A DNA stretch of 64,000 nt from Cenococcum geophilum 1.58 (lineage: Eukaryota; Ascomycota; Dothideomycetes; Gloniales; Gloniaceae): assembly GCA_001692895.1 (NCBI GenBank), contig KV748272.1:307419-371418 (forward strand), in the 5' to 3' direction. The notes under the pieces were generated by a model, which saw nothing but the letters and a program-made list of their open reading frames with translations, did not search any database and was not told the DNA's origin. Position 1 is the first letter of the stretch, and every line of letters begins with the position of its first letter. The position numbers were made by a program, and so were the translations under genes. This document shows positions 9,642 through 22,359 of the stretch, piece after piece.

Positions 9642-12600
9642 ATGAACGGACGATTGACCTCGACCGACGACCGTACCCGACTAATAAACGAACTAACGAA
9701 TCAAATTAAAAGTTTAAAATGTTAAAATAAGGTTTTTGCTAAGCCACTAATTGGACCCTGCCTAACCCTATAAATTCTAAAAATAACAACTATAAACGAA
9801 TTAAAAGTTAACCTTATCCTTAACCAGCTTTCTAATTGGACATAGTGGTTCTTTATTATCTAAGACACAGCCACAACTAATAAGGTATGGCAGTACATCG
9901 ACTTATCTATAAAAGACGAGCTTCTAATGCTAGAACTACCGCATTAACCTATACTAGTGGACGTACTTCCTAATGCTATATTAATAGCCAAGCTAGACCC
10001 AAACTAACTTATTGCCTATAATTAGCTATACGCCAAATATAAGGATAATCTACGCGTATACTAGAAGCAAAAATAGGCTATAAACAATATTAGTAACTAC
10101 ATTATTCGTACTATATTAGTAGCCTACTTTTTACTTATTAACGGCCTTAATATAGTATACAACCGGCTATAAGCACTTAAGAAAGCTCTAGCTCCTACTA
10201 CATTAGGTTAAAAGCATAACGTCCTTAATTAATATACGGCTTTAAAGGCCTATAATAAGAAGCAGAGCATTAATAAATGGTTAAACAGCTGGCGGAATGT
10301 CTATAAGCTTGCGGAGCAATTAGAGCTACTAGATGCATAGGGATTTAGGCCACACTATGATTTCATTTAAGTAATTAAACCTATCTCTTCTAGCTTTATA
10401 GGAGCCCTAGAAGTAGACCTTATTCGTAAGGAATGGAAGGGCGAAAATATACCATCTATTATTAAACTAATTAAGGAATTTAAGGAGCATTACCGCATGC
10501 AGCAAGTAGCATCCTCTGCTACTACTGCTAATAACTCTGCTTTTACAACCCTAGGTAATTTAAATTCTAATTTAGATTCTAACGGCAATTCTAATTTCAA
10601 TTCTAAATGGAATAAGGAATGCATATATGGCCTTATACATCAATTTAGTAACTGCTACTATATTACTAAGCATAAGCGCCCTTAAGGATGGAAACCAAAC
10701 CTAGATATTTAGAAGGAAGTAGATAAAAAGATCTTATCTATATCTTAGATTATACGCATCGTCGAATAGATTAAAAAACGAGGGGTAAAGAAGAATAATT
10801 AAAAGAGCATAGAATCTACAATAGATTTTAATTCTAAAACCCTACCTTCTAAGACACCGACTAGCTATACTGCCGTGTTTAGTACTAGTTAAATTTTATT
10901 CAAACTCCAGAATACCTGGATACTTAACCCTAGTGCAAATACCCACGTCTGTAATAACTAAGAAGACTTTATCTTTGCGTACCTAGTAGCAAAAGACAAC
11001 TACCTAATTACTAGCGGAAATTTTAAAAAGATTCAAGCTTACGGAATAGTAACGATTACTATTAATACACCTACTGGGAACTCAAAAATAAAGCTATCCC
11101 ATATAGCACTAGTACCTACTATATTTATAAATATTGTAGCGCTCTTAAGAGCCACTAATAACGATATTTATTTTAACTTAGGACAAAACTTGCTCTACTA
11201 TCTAGTAACTAGCAAAATAGTATACTATATAAAACGACTAGGGGGCCACTGGGCACTAATACACAGAGAGCCTACCCTAGATTTAATAACTTAATCAACC
11301 TTCTTAACAAGAAGACATTAACTAAGCAGAATGGCCCGTAAACTAGTCGGAGCCACAGCTATAAAATAGCATAAAATACTTAGCCATGCAGGACCTAACG
11401 TTATTAAGCAGCTTCCTAAGCATATTAATGGCGCAGAGCTCGAAGAGCTAATCGACGAACGAGCACCGCTTAAAATTAAATGTAAAGTTTGCTTAATATT
11501 AAAGCATATATAGCAGATCCCTTAAAGACAAGAACACGAATTTCTAGCCATTTAACCATTCGAGCGAGTAGCATTTGATATAATTACTCTCGGAGAACTA
11601 GGGTACAACGGCAATAGATACGTAATACACTTCTATTACATATATTCTAAATTTAACTTTATATACACCGCCAAGAATAAGGACAAAGCTACTATCCTAC
11701 CTACTATTTATAAGACTTACTAGCTAATTAAAATACAATTCTACTAAGACGTTGTCTTTTTCTGGAGTAATAACGAACAAGCTTTTAAATAGATAGGAAA
11801 TACCCTACAGACATAGTGCGCAGATAAAGGCATTACTTTTAAATACTAAGCCCCGTATATAGAAGAACAAAATGGCGGAGCTGAATAATCTAGATGAACC
11901 CTTATGGAACGGTCTAGGGTAATGCAGCTAGAAGCTTTCTTACCCCCATCTTTAGGACTAGAGGCGTTCCTTACTACTAGATACACCCTTAATTAAACCC
12001 CAAATGAGTAACTAGGATGGAAAACTCCGTACGAGATTGCCTACGGCAAGCCGCCATCACTTACCTATATATACGTATATGGCTGTAAGACCTATACGCT
12101 AGACAAAAGAGTTAAAAGGGGAGATAAGCTAGGTCCTCGTGCGTTAATTAGACACCTAGTTGGCTATAATTTAACTAATATCTACTAAATCTGGATTCTA
12201 AGTCTCCGCAAAGTCATTTAAACTAGAGATGTCATATTTAATAAGACCTTATTTTATAACCCTAAGGGTTAAAATATTAACTACCTGCTAAGGGAAGCAT
12301 TAGAAGACACCCTATAGACAATTAGTCTACTAGAACCTCTCTATAAGGATAAGTCTAAGGATAAATCTATCCTATATAGACCTACCTTAAATGTAGATTA
12401 AACGACTATACCTAAATTGAACGATTCGGCAGAGCCTCCTATAAAGGATACTAAGCAGCTACCAACTCCTAGTAGAACAGTATCTCTAAATCTACTAGAA
12501 ATAAATACTATACCAGGAGGACTTTAAGACGATATCCTGGATATAATTGAAACAAGTCCTACCTAGCTAAGCAGTTTATTAGAACCGTTAAATACAGCTT

Positions 12601-14378
12601 TATAAGCTAACGAAGTCTTGGCTAAACCTTCTACCAACCTTATCCTACTAGAAGGATTAAAAAGAATTTAACGTTAAGCGTATGCGATAGCACTAGCCAA
12701 TCTATCTACCCTATTTAGTTACTACGCTAGATTTGCTATAGGACTAGTAAAGGATATAAGCTAAACTAGATCCTTATCCTTATCTCTATATTAGGATAAT
12801 CTTCCTCCTAAACTAAAGAACCTTAAAGAACTAAGAAAGCATCCTTTAACTACTAGCTTTTAAAAGGCTATAGAAAAAGAATACAATGACCTAAAACGCT
12901 AAGGGACATTTAAGACTGTACTAAAAGAAGAAGTAAGCAATAAGTAGATCCTACTACTAAAATAGGTCTTTAAATATAAGCTTGACAGCGATGGTTATCT
13001 TTAAAAGCTAAAAGCTAGACTATATATCTGCGGAGATCTATAAATTACCGAAGAAGAGACCTATATAGCAACCCTAGCTGCTTAAATATTCCGTGCCCTC
13101 ATGGCTATAGGAGCCGCATTTAATTTGGAAATTCAATAATATAACGCCGTAAACGCATTTATAAATGCCAAGCTTAGTAAACTAGTATACTACTACTGCC
13201 TAGAAGGATTTAATTAAAATAGATATATCCTAGAGCTACTTATAGCGCTATACAGACTAAAAATATCACCGCTAATATAGTATAAAGAGCTTATTAGTAC
13301 CCTAGCCAAAGTTGGATTAAAACCTATTCTAGGTACTAACTGCCTATACACTAATAAACGACTTATTGTCTTCTTCTATATAGACGACATTGCCGTTCTA
13401 TTTGCCAAAAAGGACCTTTTAAGACTTGAAGAATTTAAAGCTAGGCTTCTATAACGATACGAGATCCGTGTACTAGGAGACCTATAGTAGTTCCTAGGAA
13501 TTTAAATTGAATAAAACTGGGCAAGCAGAAAGCTCTAGCTCTGCCAAGATTCCTATACTAAAAAGATAGCCAGTTAATTTAATATCCGACTAGAAAGGTT
13601 CCTTAAAATACCACTACCTAATAAACTAATTCTATCTAACTAGCAGACAAACCCTTAAAGGACACTAGCCTACTAGCAGCGGGTTGGTTCTCTTACACAC
13701 CTCGCCATATTTAGAAGACCTAATATTACTAAGACGCATTCTAAGCTAGCCGAATTTCTTATTAATCCAAATTAAAGACACCTTGACGTGGCAAACTAAG
13801 CTATTACCTACTGTCTTAGAATAAAATCTACAGCTATTAAATACTCTGGCGAAGTATTTAGAGCCTATATCTACTTTAGAATCCCTAAAGGAGAAGATAT
13901 TACCTTTTACGGAGTATCTAATATAGCATTTGCAGACTATGGGGAGACTAGGCGGAGCTCTTAAGGATATCTATTTATCCTGTTCGGAGGCCTAATTAAT
14001 TAGAAAGCAACCCTATAGCGATTAGTGACTTACTTAACTACTAAAGCGGAGCTTCTCTCCCTATTTACTGCTGCTATTGAGATTATCTGGTGGTAATAAT
14101 TCTTTAAGGCAATCGGCTTTAATATAGAGCGCGAATTTACCCTACTATGTGACAATATACAGACTATTCGCCTGCTAAGATAAGATACACTAAAACCGGA
14201 TATTAAGCTTTAATATATCGACGTGTATTAGCACTAGCTTAGACAGGAAGTCTAAGATAAAAAGATTAACGTCCGATAGGTCCTAATAGATAAGATGCCT
14301 ACCAACGGCCTTACTAAGGTCCTACTTTATTAAAAGTATAAAGCATGGGTAAAGCAATTAAATTTGGTGGATATTTGA
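9642..14378 (+). pseudogene. Copia-1 gag-pol polyprotein, RIP-inactivated
   Basis: Starts at ATG 9642 (MNGRLTSTDDRTRLINELTN) and ends at a TGA after VKQLNLVDI. Gag is readable around 10250-10680 (for example YTALKAYNKKQSINKWLNSW) and contains a zinc-knuckle remnant CIYGLIHQFSNC at 10620-10655, matching CxCGxxHxxxxC with the second Cys changed to Tyr, as TGT to TAT would do. Integrase text includes PFERVAFDIITL near 11560. The reverse-transcriptase active site FYIDDIAVLFA survives at 13373-13405. RNase H near the end has EIIWW (about 14080). Many in-frame TAA/TAG make it non-functional. Confidence 0.85.
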
Positions 14379-14569
14379 CATTAAATTTCTATTTTATCTG
14401 GCAAATAGTAATATCCGCAATATCCGCTTCATGATATTCGCAATATTCGCAATATACTGTTATAATTGCCCTACCCCTTTGCTACTCCTAAATCGTATTT
14501 AAGTTTCCTATTTTAGTATAGTCTCTACCTTTATTTTTATTTTCTATAGCTTTAACCACACCGTTAAAT

Positions 14570-14581
14570 CTAGGGGGGGTG
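14570..14581 (+). other. Copia-1 polypurine tract
   Basis: CTAGGGGGGGTG directly before the 3' LTR start at 14582. This is the expected position of the primer for second-strand synthesis and confirms plus orientation. Confidence 0.7.
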
Positions 14582-14627
14582 TATAACCGACTACTAGTAC
14601 TATATTAAAGATACTACTATATTACCT
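14582..14627 (+). repeat. Copia-1 3' LTR, left part
   Basis: Starts TATAACCGACTACTAG, where initial TG has become TA, and stops after 46 bp at TACCT, the target duplication of Gypsy-1. It continues at 20998. Confidence 0.88.
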
Positions 14628-14821
14628 TATTACGGGACGTAGGGCAGTGGCTATAAAGCGTATATATTCGAGGAGTCTACAAGACGTTACGCGATCGATC
14701 GTAAGGGTCGAGGGCGTAAGGAGGTGATATACCTACGCGTAGCTGACATAAGCTGTGCGCGAGGTATACGCAAGAGCACGGGGCTCTCCTATAGAGGCCC
14801 CTACGGTAAGGTTCCGTAACA
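14628..14821 (-). repeat. Gypsy-1 3' LTR (194 bp)
   Basis: Inverted terminal dinucleotides are degraded on one side (TATTACGGG at the left end) and intact at the other (CCGTAACA). Preceded by TACCT. It pairs with 20799-20992. Confidence 0.92.
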
Positions 14822-14986
14822 CTACCCCCCCTTTTATAGAGGCGGAGCTCCAGCGACGCTATGGTTACTATATATATATAAAAGAGACACTTAAGGTATA
14901 GAAAAGAAGAAAAGGGGGGTATTACTAAAGGCTTAAAACAACATCATATAATAGGGCTTGGCATTTAAGAATCCAACCAATTAGAT

Positions 14987-15009
14987 AACTTTAACCGCCG
15001 GTTAAAGTT
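14987..15009. repeat. Perfect palindrome in the Gypsy-1 3' region
   Basis: Two 11-bp arms, AACTTTAACCG and CGGTTAAAGTT, are separated by one C. The same palindrome is unchanged in Gypsy-2 at 24756-24778 although the surrounding bases differ by RIP transitions. It contains no CA or TG, so RIP alone could explain its preservation. A protein-binding or structural role is conjecture. Confidence 0.8.
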
Positions 15010-15159
15010 CCTGAATATCTCAACGATATTCCAGTCACGTGATCGCACTTTGCCGCAATCTAACGGCAATCTAACGGCAATTTGCCCTTATGTGGTAATA
15101 TATAACGGTTTAACTCTATAAGGGCTCCTATAGAGGATTAGGTATAAAGTCTCTACTTA

Positions 15160-18100
15160 GGCCCGGTTTCTATAGGTTCGCGTAGTAAAAGTCGCTAATT
15201 AGATCCTTTATATTTTCAAAGTCTTCCTATAGTTGCCATTCTAGCTAATCTATATCAAATCCTATATATATAGCTCTATAGTAGAGCCGTCGTCCTCTAC
15301 CTTTGCCAAAGTATTTAAAGTTAATAATTCGTTTAATAGTCCACTCCTTATAGTTCTCGTCTTTGTTCTCATCTCGGATTAGTACTAGTAGGGGTTTAGG
15401 CTATATCTACCCTAGTAAGGGGTTAGGCTAATGGAGGTGTAGTAGCTATAGGTAAAATATAGGCTATATCCCGCGGGTAGCTAGGGCAGGCAGGAGTTCT
15501 AGCTTATATACAGCTCCCCTATTAATAACTTATTTAATTAGATAGGGGCCAAGGTTCTTATAATTAAGTGACTTTATAGGCCTTTACGTAGAGATATTAT
15601 ATGCATCTAGCCATACCCAGTCGCTAACACGCATCTTTAGTAGTGGCGTTTTATAACGGTTAGTAAAGTAGGCCTACTTTGCTTAAGCCTAGGCCATTTC
15701 TCCCTTATAGTAGTTAAGTAGATTTTTTATACGGTCTGTATACTAGTTGGTAAGTAGCATCTTAAAGCATTTTCTATATAGCAGTTTTTTATTAATAGGT
15801 TCTAGTGGCTCTATGCCAGATTAGGGGTAATAACCCTTATTCGCGAAAAACGGGGTAAGTCCTATAGTGGTTAAGACGTAGTTATTCGCTATAAATTCAC
15901 CTAGTGGGAGGTAATCTACCTAGTTATCTTAACTATAGGCGACTACCTATCGTAGGTACGCTTTTATACTAGTATTAGCGTTTTCCAGTTACCCAGTAGT
16001 TTTATAGTAGAAGGATATAGACATCTTAACGGAGATGCTAAGGCGTTAGCAGATTCGTCTCTATATATTAGAGTTAAATTATATACCTTAGTTAAACGTA
16101 ATCGAGTTAGGTAGCCTATATAGTCGGTAAACTTTATAAAGAAAGGCGTTAGTAACGTCACTAACGGCTACGCCTTCGGTTAGGACGTAGTGGCGCTCTT
16201 TTATAAGTCGGCATATTATTATAAGGATATTCTTATAGGTACGGCCGTATCATTTATAGGGTAGTAGGTTAATAACAAAATCTATAGCAATATCTGCCCA
16301 TCGTTATATAGGTACTAGTAGAGGGTATAGTAGTCCTTAGTACTTTGTATTAAAGGCCTTAGCGCGCTTATAACTATAGTAGGCGCCTATAAAGCGTTTA
16401 ACTAAGTCTATCATTTTTGGCCAGAAGTAGTATCGGCTAAAAAGCTCGTAGGTTCCTTTTCTACCTAGATAGCCGCTTAATCGGAGGTCGTAGGCTATTT
16501 AGATTAGTTGCCGTTATAGATTTTCTAAGTTAGGGATAAATAGGCGGCCTCTATAATAGAGCCTGTTCTCTTTTACTTCTAAGGCTGCTATATTAATCTA
16601 GCCTAAGCTTCGGAGGTTAGTAGGCAGCGTATAGGCGCTAGCGGTCTTTACGGCAATAAGTTAATACAGTAATAGGTTAATAAAGGCGTTATATACCGTA
16701 GTAATAAGCTCGTTAATTTTGGGAGGTAACTTTAGTTCTGTGGTATAAAGCTAGGGTATAGTTAGCTTTATTATAGGTAGTATACCTAAGGCCAAATTTC
16801 GTGCTTTTAAAATCGTCTATTATTGGAACTAATTATAGGGGTTATCTTTAGACTAAGGAAGGTCTTATAAGCGGCGTATTAGGCTATTAGGTTTAGTACC
16901 TTATACTTCTAGTCTATATATAATTTTAAAGTTAAAACTAGAGAGGAACTCGTTCTAACATACTTAGCGTTGGTTTAGCTACTTTATAATTATAAAGTAC
17001 TTAAGATTGCAATAGTCCGTAAGGACTTTAATTAGCTAATTAGGCTCTACTAAGGAGAGTTTTAATTAAAATTCTTTAAACGCTTATATAATTATAAGGA
17101 GTTCTTTATTATAGATCTTGTAGTTATACTCTTATAGTATAAGCTTAAACGAGTAGAATGCGACTAGGTAAAGAAGACCGTTATTGCCTATCTAGGAAAG
17201 GATGCCTGCATTAACGTGGTCTAAAGAGTTGGTTTTAAGGTAAAGTTATCGTCCTAGTATAAAGTAAGCTAGGACAGGTACTTTAGTAAAGGCATTTTTA
17301 AGGTCTTGGAACGCCTTCTCGCATTTAGGCGTCTAGGTAAAGCATAAGTGCGTTTTTCTTCCTTTTATAGAAAGGCCCTTTGTTTGTATTATTACTATAA
17401 GTAGTACTACTACGCCTAAGAAGTTATATATAAATTTCTAATAGAAGTTAGCAAAACTAAGAAAGACTTATACATCCTTAATGCAGTTAGGGGCTTACTA
17501 TTTAGTAATTATATATACCTTCTTAGGGTCTATATGGACACCCTTAGTAGTAACAATTAGTTTAAGGTATTTTACTTCTATAACTAAGAATTTGCATTTC
17601 TTTAAATTAATATAAAGTCCTACGTCCCTAAGGCGCTATAGGACCTTTTAAACGTGTTTAGTATGCTTAGAGGGGTTATTGCTATAAATAAGTATATCGT
17701 CTAGGTACGTAGAGCAGAAGTTATTAAGGTAGTCCTATAAGGCGTTATTAATATAGCTTTAAAAGGTACCTAGGCCGTTATATATGCTAAAGGGCATAAC
17801 GGTATATTTAAATTGGCCGAAGCGCGATGTAAATACGGTTTTCTATTTATTACCTTCCCATATTTAGAGATAATTAAAGGCGGCAATAATATTAAGCTTA
17901 GTATAGATTTTAGCTTAACTAAGCCGCTTAAGGGTCTTACGTATAAGCAGTACTAGGTATTGGTTTTTAATCGTAATAGCGTTAAGTCCTCTATAGTTAA
18001 CGCAGAATTAAATACCTCCTCTTAGCTTCTTAGTAAGAAGGATAGGGGCGGCTGCTAGTAACATACTAGGACGAATAAATCCTTTATTAAGGTGCTTGTT

Positions 18101-20700
18101 AATATACTTTTTTATAACTAGAAGCTCGTCTTTTAATATTAGGTAGGGTCTCTTATAAGGTAGCATTTTTCCTTATTTAATATTAATAGCATAGTTATTA
18201 GGTCAATATAGGGGGAGTATATCTACACTCTTTTATAAGCACATGTCGGTAAAGTCGTAGTACCTCTTAGGGAGGAGCTTATAGAGTTCTTCGTTAGTAA
18301 GTCCTTTTTTAAGCTTTATAAACTTCTTAAAGTTTAAAGATAAAAGTCCGTAGAGTTCTATAGGGGCGTCGTCTTCTAAAAGGTTGACTATGTTTATCCT
18401 ATTACTATAGAGAACGTAGTCCTATTCTTTATTAAGCTTATATAGTTATAATTAGGAAGCTATAGTAATAGTCTAGCCTTTTTTATATGCTATACGGTAG
18501 AAGGCTAGGGCACTTATATAGTAATAGTTAGTTATAGGTAAGGTAATAAGGGGTTCCTTAGGTTAATATCCTGGGGAGTAAATAAAGGCGGCTAGGCTAT
18601 GCCCTAGGTAAGTCTCTCTATAGTATTTAAAGTTAAAGGTTATTTCTCTCTTCTTTTAGTTAATGGCGGGGTTATATTATTTAAGCTAGTTTATTCTAAG
18701 GATAATAAGGTAGTTGGTAAGTAGTATTATATAGGCCTAGAGTTCTTCCTAGTGCCCATTTATATCTAGGTAGAGTTATACTATATAGGTAATCTTTTAT
18801 ATAGTATAATTACAGTTAGCAAGTTATAGGGCGCGGGCTTTAGTAAGGGGTAAGGTAAGTAGGTTATAAGTATACACAAATTAGGTATCTATAAATTTAT
18901 TAATAGCTCCGCAATTAATTATAAAACGGCTTTTATATTGTTTTTTAGTAGTAGTTCCTATTATAGGTAAAACTATCTATTTCCGTCTATTTATCTTTAT
19001 AGAGTTATCTATTAAGTAAGCCAATATATAGATCCCTCTGTTATTAGGGCGTCCTAACCCGCGACTTAAGGCTAGGACTTAGCGTTTTCTATTTCCGTAT
19101 CCGACTTTACCGCTATTACTATATCTTCGTCTTATACGGTAGTGGCGTATAGCAACGTATTTAGTGTTTAGGGTATTAGGTTAAGTATTAGGCGGCAGCT
19201 ACTAAACCTAGCTATTAGGTAGTTTAGGTTATCGTAATAATAGCCTTTTTAACGGTATCTATAGTAGCGTCCTAGTTTTTAAAGTAGCTTACGCTCTCTA
19301 TCTAGGAGTTTCTATAGGAAGGTTAGTATAGAGAAATTAATATTAGTTCTAGTAGTACTTAAGGTAGTAGGTGTTAGTGGCTTAGTATATATAGGTTTAG
19401 TAGGCCCAGGGGGCTTCTATAGAGAGGTCTTTAGGTAAGAGTTAGTAATAGTAATTTAATTTAGTTATTATTTAATCTTCCGTAGAGCTGCTACTATATT
19501 ATAAACATTATTATAGTTGTAGCTGGCGGCTGTATAACTAAGGCGATAAGTAACTTTTTTAAGGAGGTTCTTCTAGTCTTTAGTATTGTCTTAGGTAAGG
19601 GCTTTAGTATATTCCTAGAATTTAATATAGAATTCGTTAAATAATTTGGTAGTGCTTATCTTTAGGGCATGTAGTTTAGCTTAGTTAGTAGCTAGTAGGT
19701 TATAGTTATAGTATATTAGGTTAAGATTATTAAGGACTTTTTAGTAGAACTGCCACTTCTAGGGGCTACTAGTCTCCTATTAGGCGAAGAGTCTATTAAA
19801 CGGTATACCCTTTATTCGCCCAATAATATAGCCGATCTTAGTATCTTCTATAGGAAAAAGGTAGGCGCTCTAAGTTAGTTTCTCGCGGATTTGTATCTTC
19901 TAGTAGCTGTATTCCTTACGGTCTCCCTAAAAGACTAGGGGATTAAGGTAGCGTGTATTAGACCCTATAGTAGCAGTTTAGGTCCAATTATTATAGCTTT
20001 TATTGTCGCTGCTTTAGTAAGGGTTCCTATTAGGTAAAGCTGCTTAGCGCTAGCCCTTTATTAAGCGTTAAGTAGGTAAAGTTGCTGGGGGTATAGAGAC
20101 TTAGGTAGCGTTATATATAGTAGAGAGGTATCTAGCGTTATTATAAATATACTCATTAAGCTAAGATTATAGGTATTTAATTGTGCCTTCTCTTTTAGTA
20201 ACTGTAGCAATTAGTGTAATCTTAGCCTTCTTTAACTATTAGACGTTGCGTTTAGACACACAGAGGTTATCTTTAGTTTCTTAATATATATTATTAGCGA
20301 GCGCCTTATAAGCTTATAGGTCTTAGATAATATCGCGATCTTAGGCAGTATACATCTCGGCTTATATAAGCTTTAGGTAATAGTTCTATAAAAGGCGGTA
20401 GTATTTATTAGGGTCTCGTGCTACCATTTTTATAAACGTCTCAGCATCTTGTATTTTAATTTTAATAGGTAGTAGCCCTTCCGTTTACTTATCCGTAGTT
20501 ATATAGTTAATAAAAAATAAGATATTATTAGTGTCCATCTCCTTAGGGGTTAAGGCTAAGGCTAATAAATTAAATTCTCCTAGGATTAATTAGCGTTATA
20601 GGTTAGGTATAGGTATTAGATTATTCTTTAGGTTTAATATAGTAGCTAATAAGGGATATTATCTTACTATTATGGGTTCCTTAGAAGTATAAAGTGAGGT
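15160..20700 (-). pseudogene. Gypsy-1 gag-pol, RIP-inactivated
   Basis: Read on the minus strand. Gag text near 20280-20420 includes LRDPNKYYRLLQNYY-like sequence. The reverse-transcriptase motif YLDDILIYSN is intact at about 17690-17720 and VFLSFANFY follows at 17434-17480. Integrase zinc-binding text lies near 16300-16480 (YDLRLSGYLGRKGTYELF, then YFWPKMIDLVKRF), with the HHCC ligands partly changed to Tyr by RIP. A chromodomain-like tail (EWTIKRIINFKYFGKGRG) lies at about 15170-15370. Stops are TAA/TAG at Gln and Trp positions. Start and end are approximate. Confidence 0.82.
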
Positions 20701-20798
20701 AATTTATAGACACGCTGCTTCTAGCAGCGCCTGCAGTATTACAAAGACGTAGAATTGGTCGTAGGCTAAGCGTCGGTGGTAAAAAAGGCGCAACGTAA

Positions 20799-20992
20799 TG
20801 TTACGGAACGTAGGGCAGTAGCTACAAAGCGTATGTATTCAAGGAGTCTACAAAACGTTGCGCGATCGATCGTAAGGGTTAAGGGCGTAAGGAGGTAATA
20901 TACCTACGCGTAGCTGACATAAGCTATACGCGAGGTGTACGCGAGAGCACGGGGCTCTCCTATAGAGGCCCCTATGGTGGGGTTCCATAACA
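20799..20992 (-). repeat. Gypsy-1 5' LTR (194 bp)
   Basis: Begins TGTTACGGAACG and ends CCATAACA, followed by TACCT. The primer-binding site should lie just left of 20799 in plus coordinates; the priming tRNA was not identified. Confidence 0.92.
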
Positions 20993-21175
20993 TACCTACT
21001 GTGGAACGTAATAGTTACAGCTGGTCTTAATTAGCCTAAAATGTTAATTACGGCTATATTGAGGATAAGATTAAGGGGTACTAGTGACCTACCTTTGTTT
21101 ATATATATATAGATACTCTAGAGCTATATTTATAATCAAGTCGTTTATTTAATTCTTCGGACTATAAAGCTTATA
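20993..21175 (+). repeat. Copia-1 3' LTR, right part
   Basis: Resumes after the Gypsy-1 insertion. The first five bases are the duplicated TACCT and the remaining 178 bp match the 5' LTR through AAGCTTATA. Followed by ATATT, the Copia-1 target duplication. Confidence 0.9.
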
Positions 21176-21180
21176 ATATT

Positions 21181-22018
21181 ACCTAGGATTCTATTTAATA
21201 ACGTATCCGCTACTAGGGGTATACTATTAATCTTACCGTCTAGGCCTTTCTCTTTAAAGATACTCTTAAACTTAAGGCTATAGAGTTATATAAAAGGAAT
21301 AATATAAGTAGAAAGGAGTAAAGTTATAAGGAAGAGATTAAGTAGAAATAGGCCTTTTAAGCAATAGGCCTACTTAGCAAGCTTTATAATATTATAGTAT
21401 ACTTCTGTGCCTTAATAAGTTGTATAAAGGAGTTTAAGACTTTAGTTAGAAGAAGAGTCTTACCTAACAATTATATAAGATGGAATAGCTAATATTAAAT
21501 GCTAAGCGTTTCACTTAAGCACGAGTTAGGAATTAATAACTATATTAAAAGCAACTTTAATATGCTTAAGGAGGATTATATCTTGCCGTAAGACTAAAAG
21601 CTTCTTTATACGATTTGCACCTTTTTAAAGCTATTCTACTATGCAATATTAGAGACATAAGGAGATTATATAATACTTAATTAAGTACTCTTTATAATAG
21701 ATGTACTTATTAAATATATAGAGAACTCTCTTATATATCTCTTCTTTTAGTTACTTTATTTAAGCTAAAGCTAATATTATATAATAGGCACTCTTTAAAC
21801 CAAATAAAGCTCTCTTACTTTAAGTAAAAAATGTATAGGTAAATTTTAACGAGTACTACCAGAGAATAGATAACTCCCCTCTTTACGCCGCTGCACTTAT
21901 TATTTGCCTAAATCATTATATAAAGTATATTAAGATATTTTAGAAAAAGGAGTAGTAAAAAATAATACTTTTGAAGGTTTAATAGCTCTGGGAAACATAC
22001 CGGGAATTAGAGAAGCCT
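21181..22018 (+). pseudogene. hAT transposase, central segment (RIP-degraded, split)
   Basis: Continues the transposase collinearly after Copia-1. Recognisable hAT text includes PLYAAALIICLNHYIKYI (about 21877-21930) followed by LWETYREL (near 21987), equivalent to the conserved Ala-Ala-Leu-Ile-Leu segment before the dimerisation domain. The frame is interrupted by RIP-type stops and cut at 22019-22023 by Gypsy-3. Confidence 0.75.
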
Positions 22019-22023
22019 ATTAC

Positions 22024-22342
22024 TATAAAAGGCTAGTTTAACCGGAACGTATAATTATCTAATTAATAATGTAGAATAAGAGTTATAGGTAAGTAAAAGA
22101 TAAGTTAAGGTAGAACAATCTTTACGTAATAAAGGACAAATGCTTTCTAATCTCTTCTATTTAAAGACTAATTACTAGCTCTTCTCTAAAGGAGAACTAG
22201 CTCCCTATATAATCCTTCTAAGACGCTAGTAAAACCCTTTACCCCTTATTTGTCTAACTATGTCTTTTAAAACGTAGATAAAATATAGATAAAACCTCCT
22301 ACTGTCTTATCTAATATATACCTTTTAGGGGATTCTGTTATA
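22024..22342 (-). repeat. Gypsy-3 3' LTR
   Basis: Starts TATAAAAGGCTAG and ends GATTCTGTTATA. Followed by a pyrimidine-rich stretch (CCTCCCCTTT) that reads as a polypurine tract on the minus strand. It pairs with 35420-35740. Confidence 0.82.
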
Positions 22343-22359
22343 ATTGCCTCCCCTTTAAG

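Larger units (their letters stand above)
14628..20992 (-). mobile_element. Gypsy-1: Ty3/gypsy chromovirus, RIP-mutated
   Basis: 6365 bp with 194-bp LTRs at 14628-14821 and 20799-20992, and a TACCT target duplication on both sides (14623-14627, 20993-20997). Polyprotein text reads on the minus strand, and the complement of a polypurine tract (CTACCCCCCCTTTTATAG) abuts the left LTR, so the 5' LTR is on the right. It sits inside the 3' LTR of Copia-1 and must be younger. LTR differences are almost all C/T or G/A transitions, as RIP produces. Gypsy-2 is a near-identical-length copy. Confidence 0.93.
9309..21175 (+). mobile_element. Copia-1: Ty1/copia LTR retrotransposon, 3' LTR split by Gypsy-1
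   Basis: The 5' LTR (9309-9532) and the 3' LTR (14582-14627 plus 20998-21175) are both 224 bp once Gypsy-1 and its duplicated TACCT are removed. The element is flanked by ATATT on both sides (9304-9308, 21176-21180). A G-rich polypurine tract (14570-14581) abuts the 3' LTR, which sets plus orientation. Gene order is gag, integrase, reverse transcriptase, RNase H, the copia order. Coding parts are riddled with TAA/TAG from RIP. It is inserted in the hAT transposase frame. Confidence 0.92.

Noticed and set aside
10497..10685. 62-codon frame as an independent small gene
   Set aside because: It is a stop-free fragment of Copia-1 Gag ending at the zinc-knuckle region, in register with the surrounding polyprotein text.
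15964..16161. 65-codon minus-strand frame in Gypsy-1
   Set aside because: It is a piece of the integrase region left open between RIP stops, not a separate gene.
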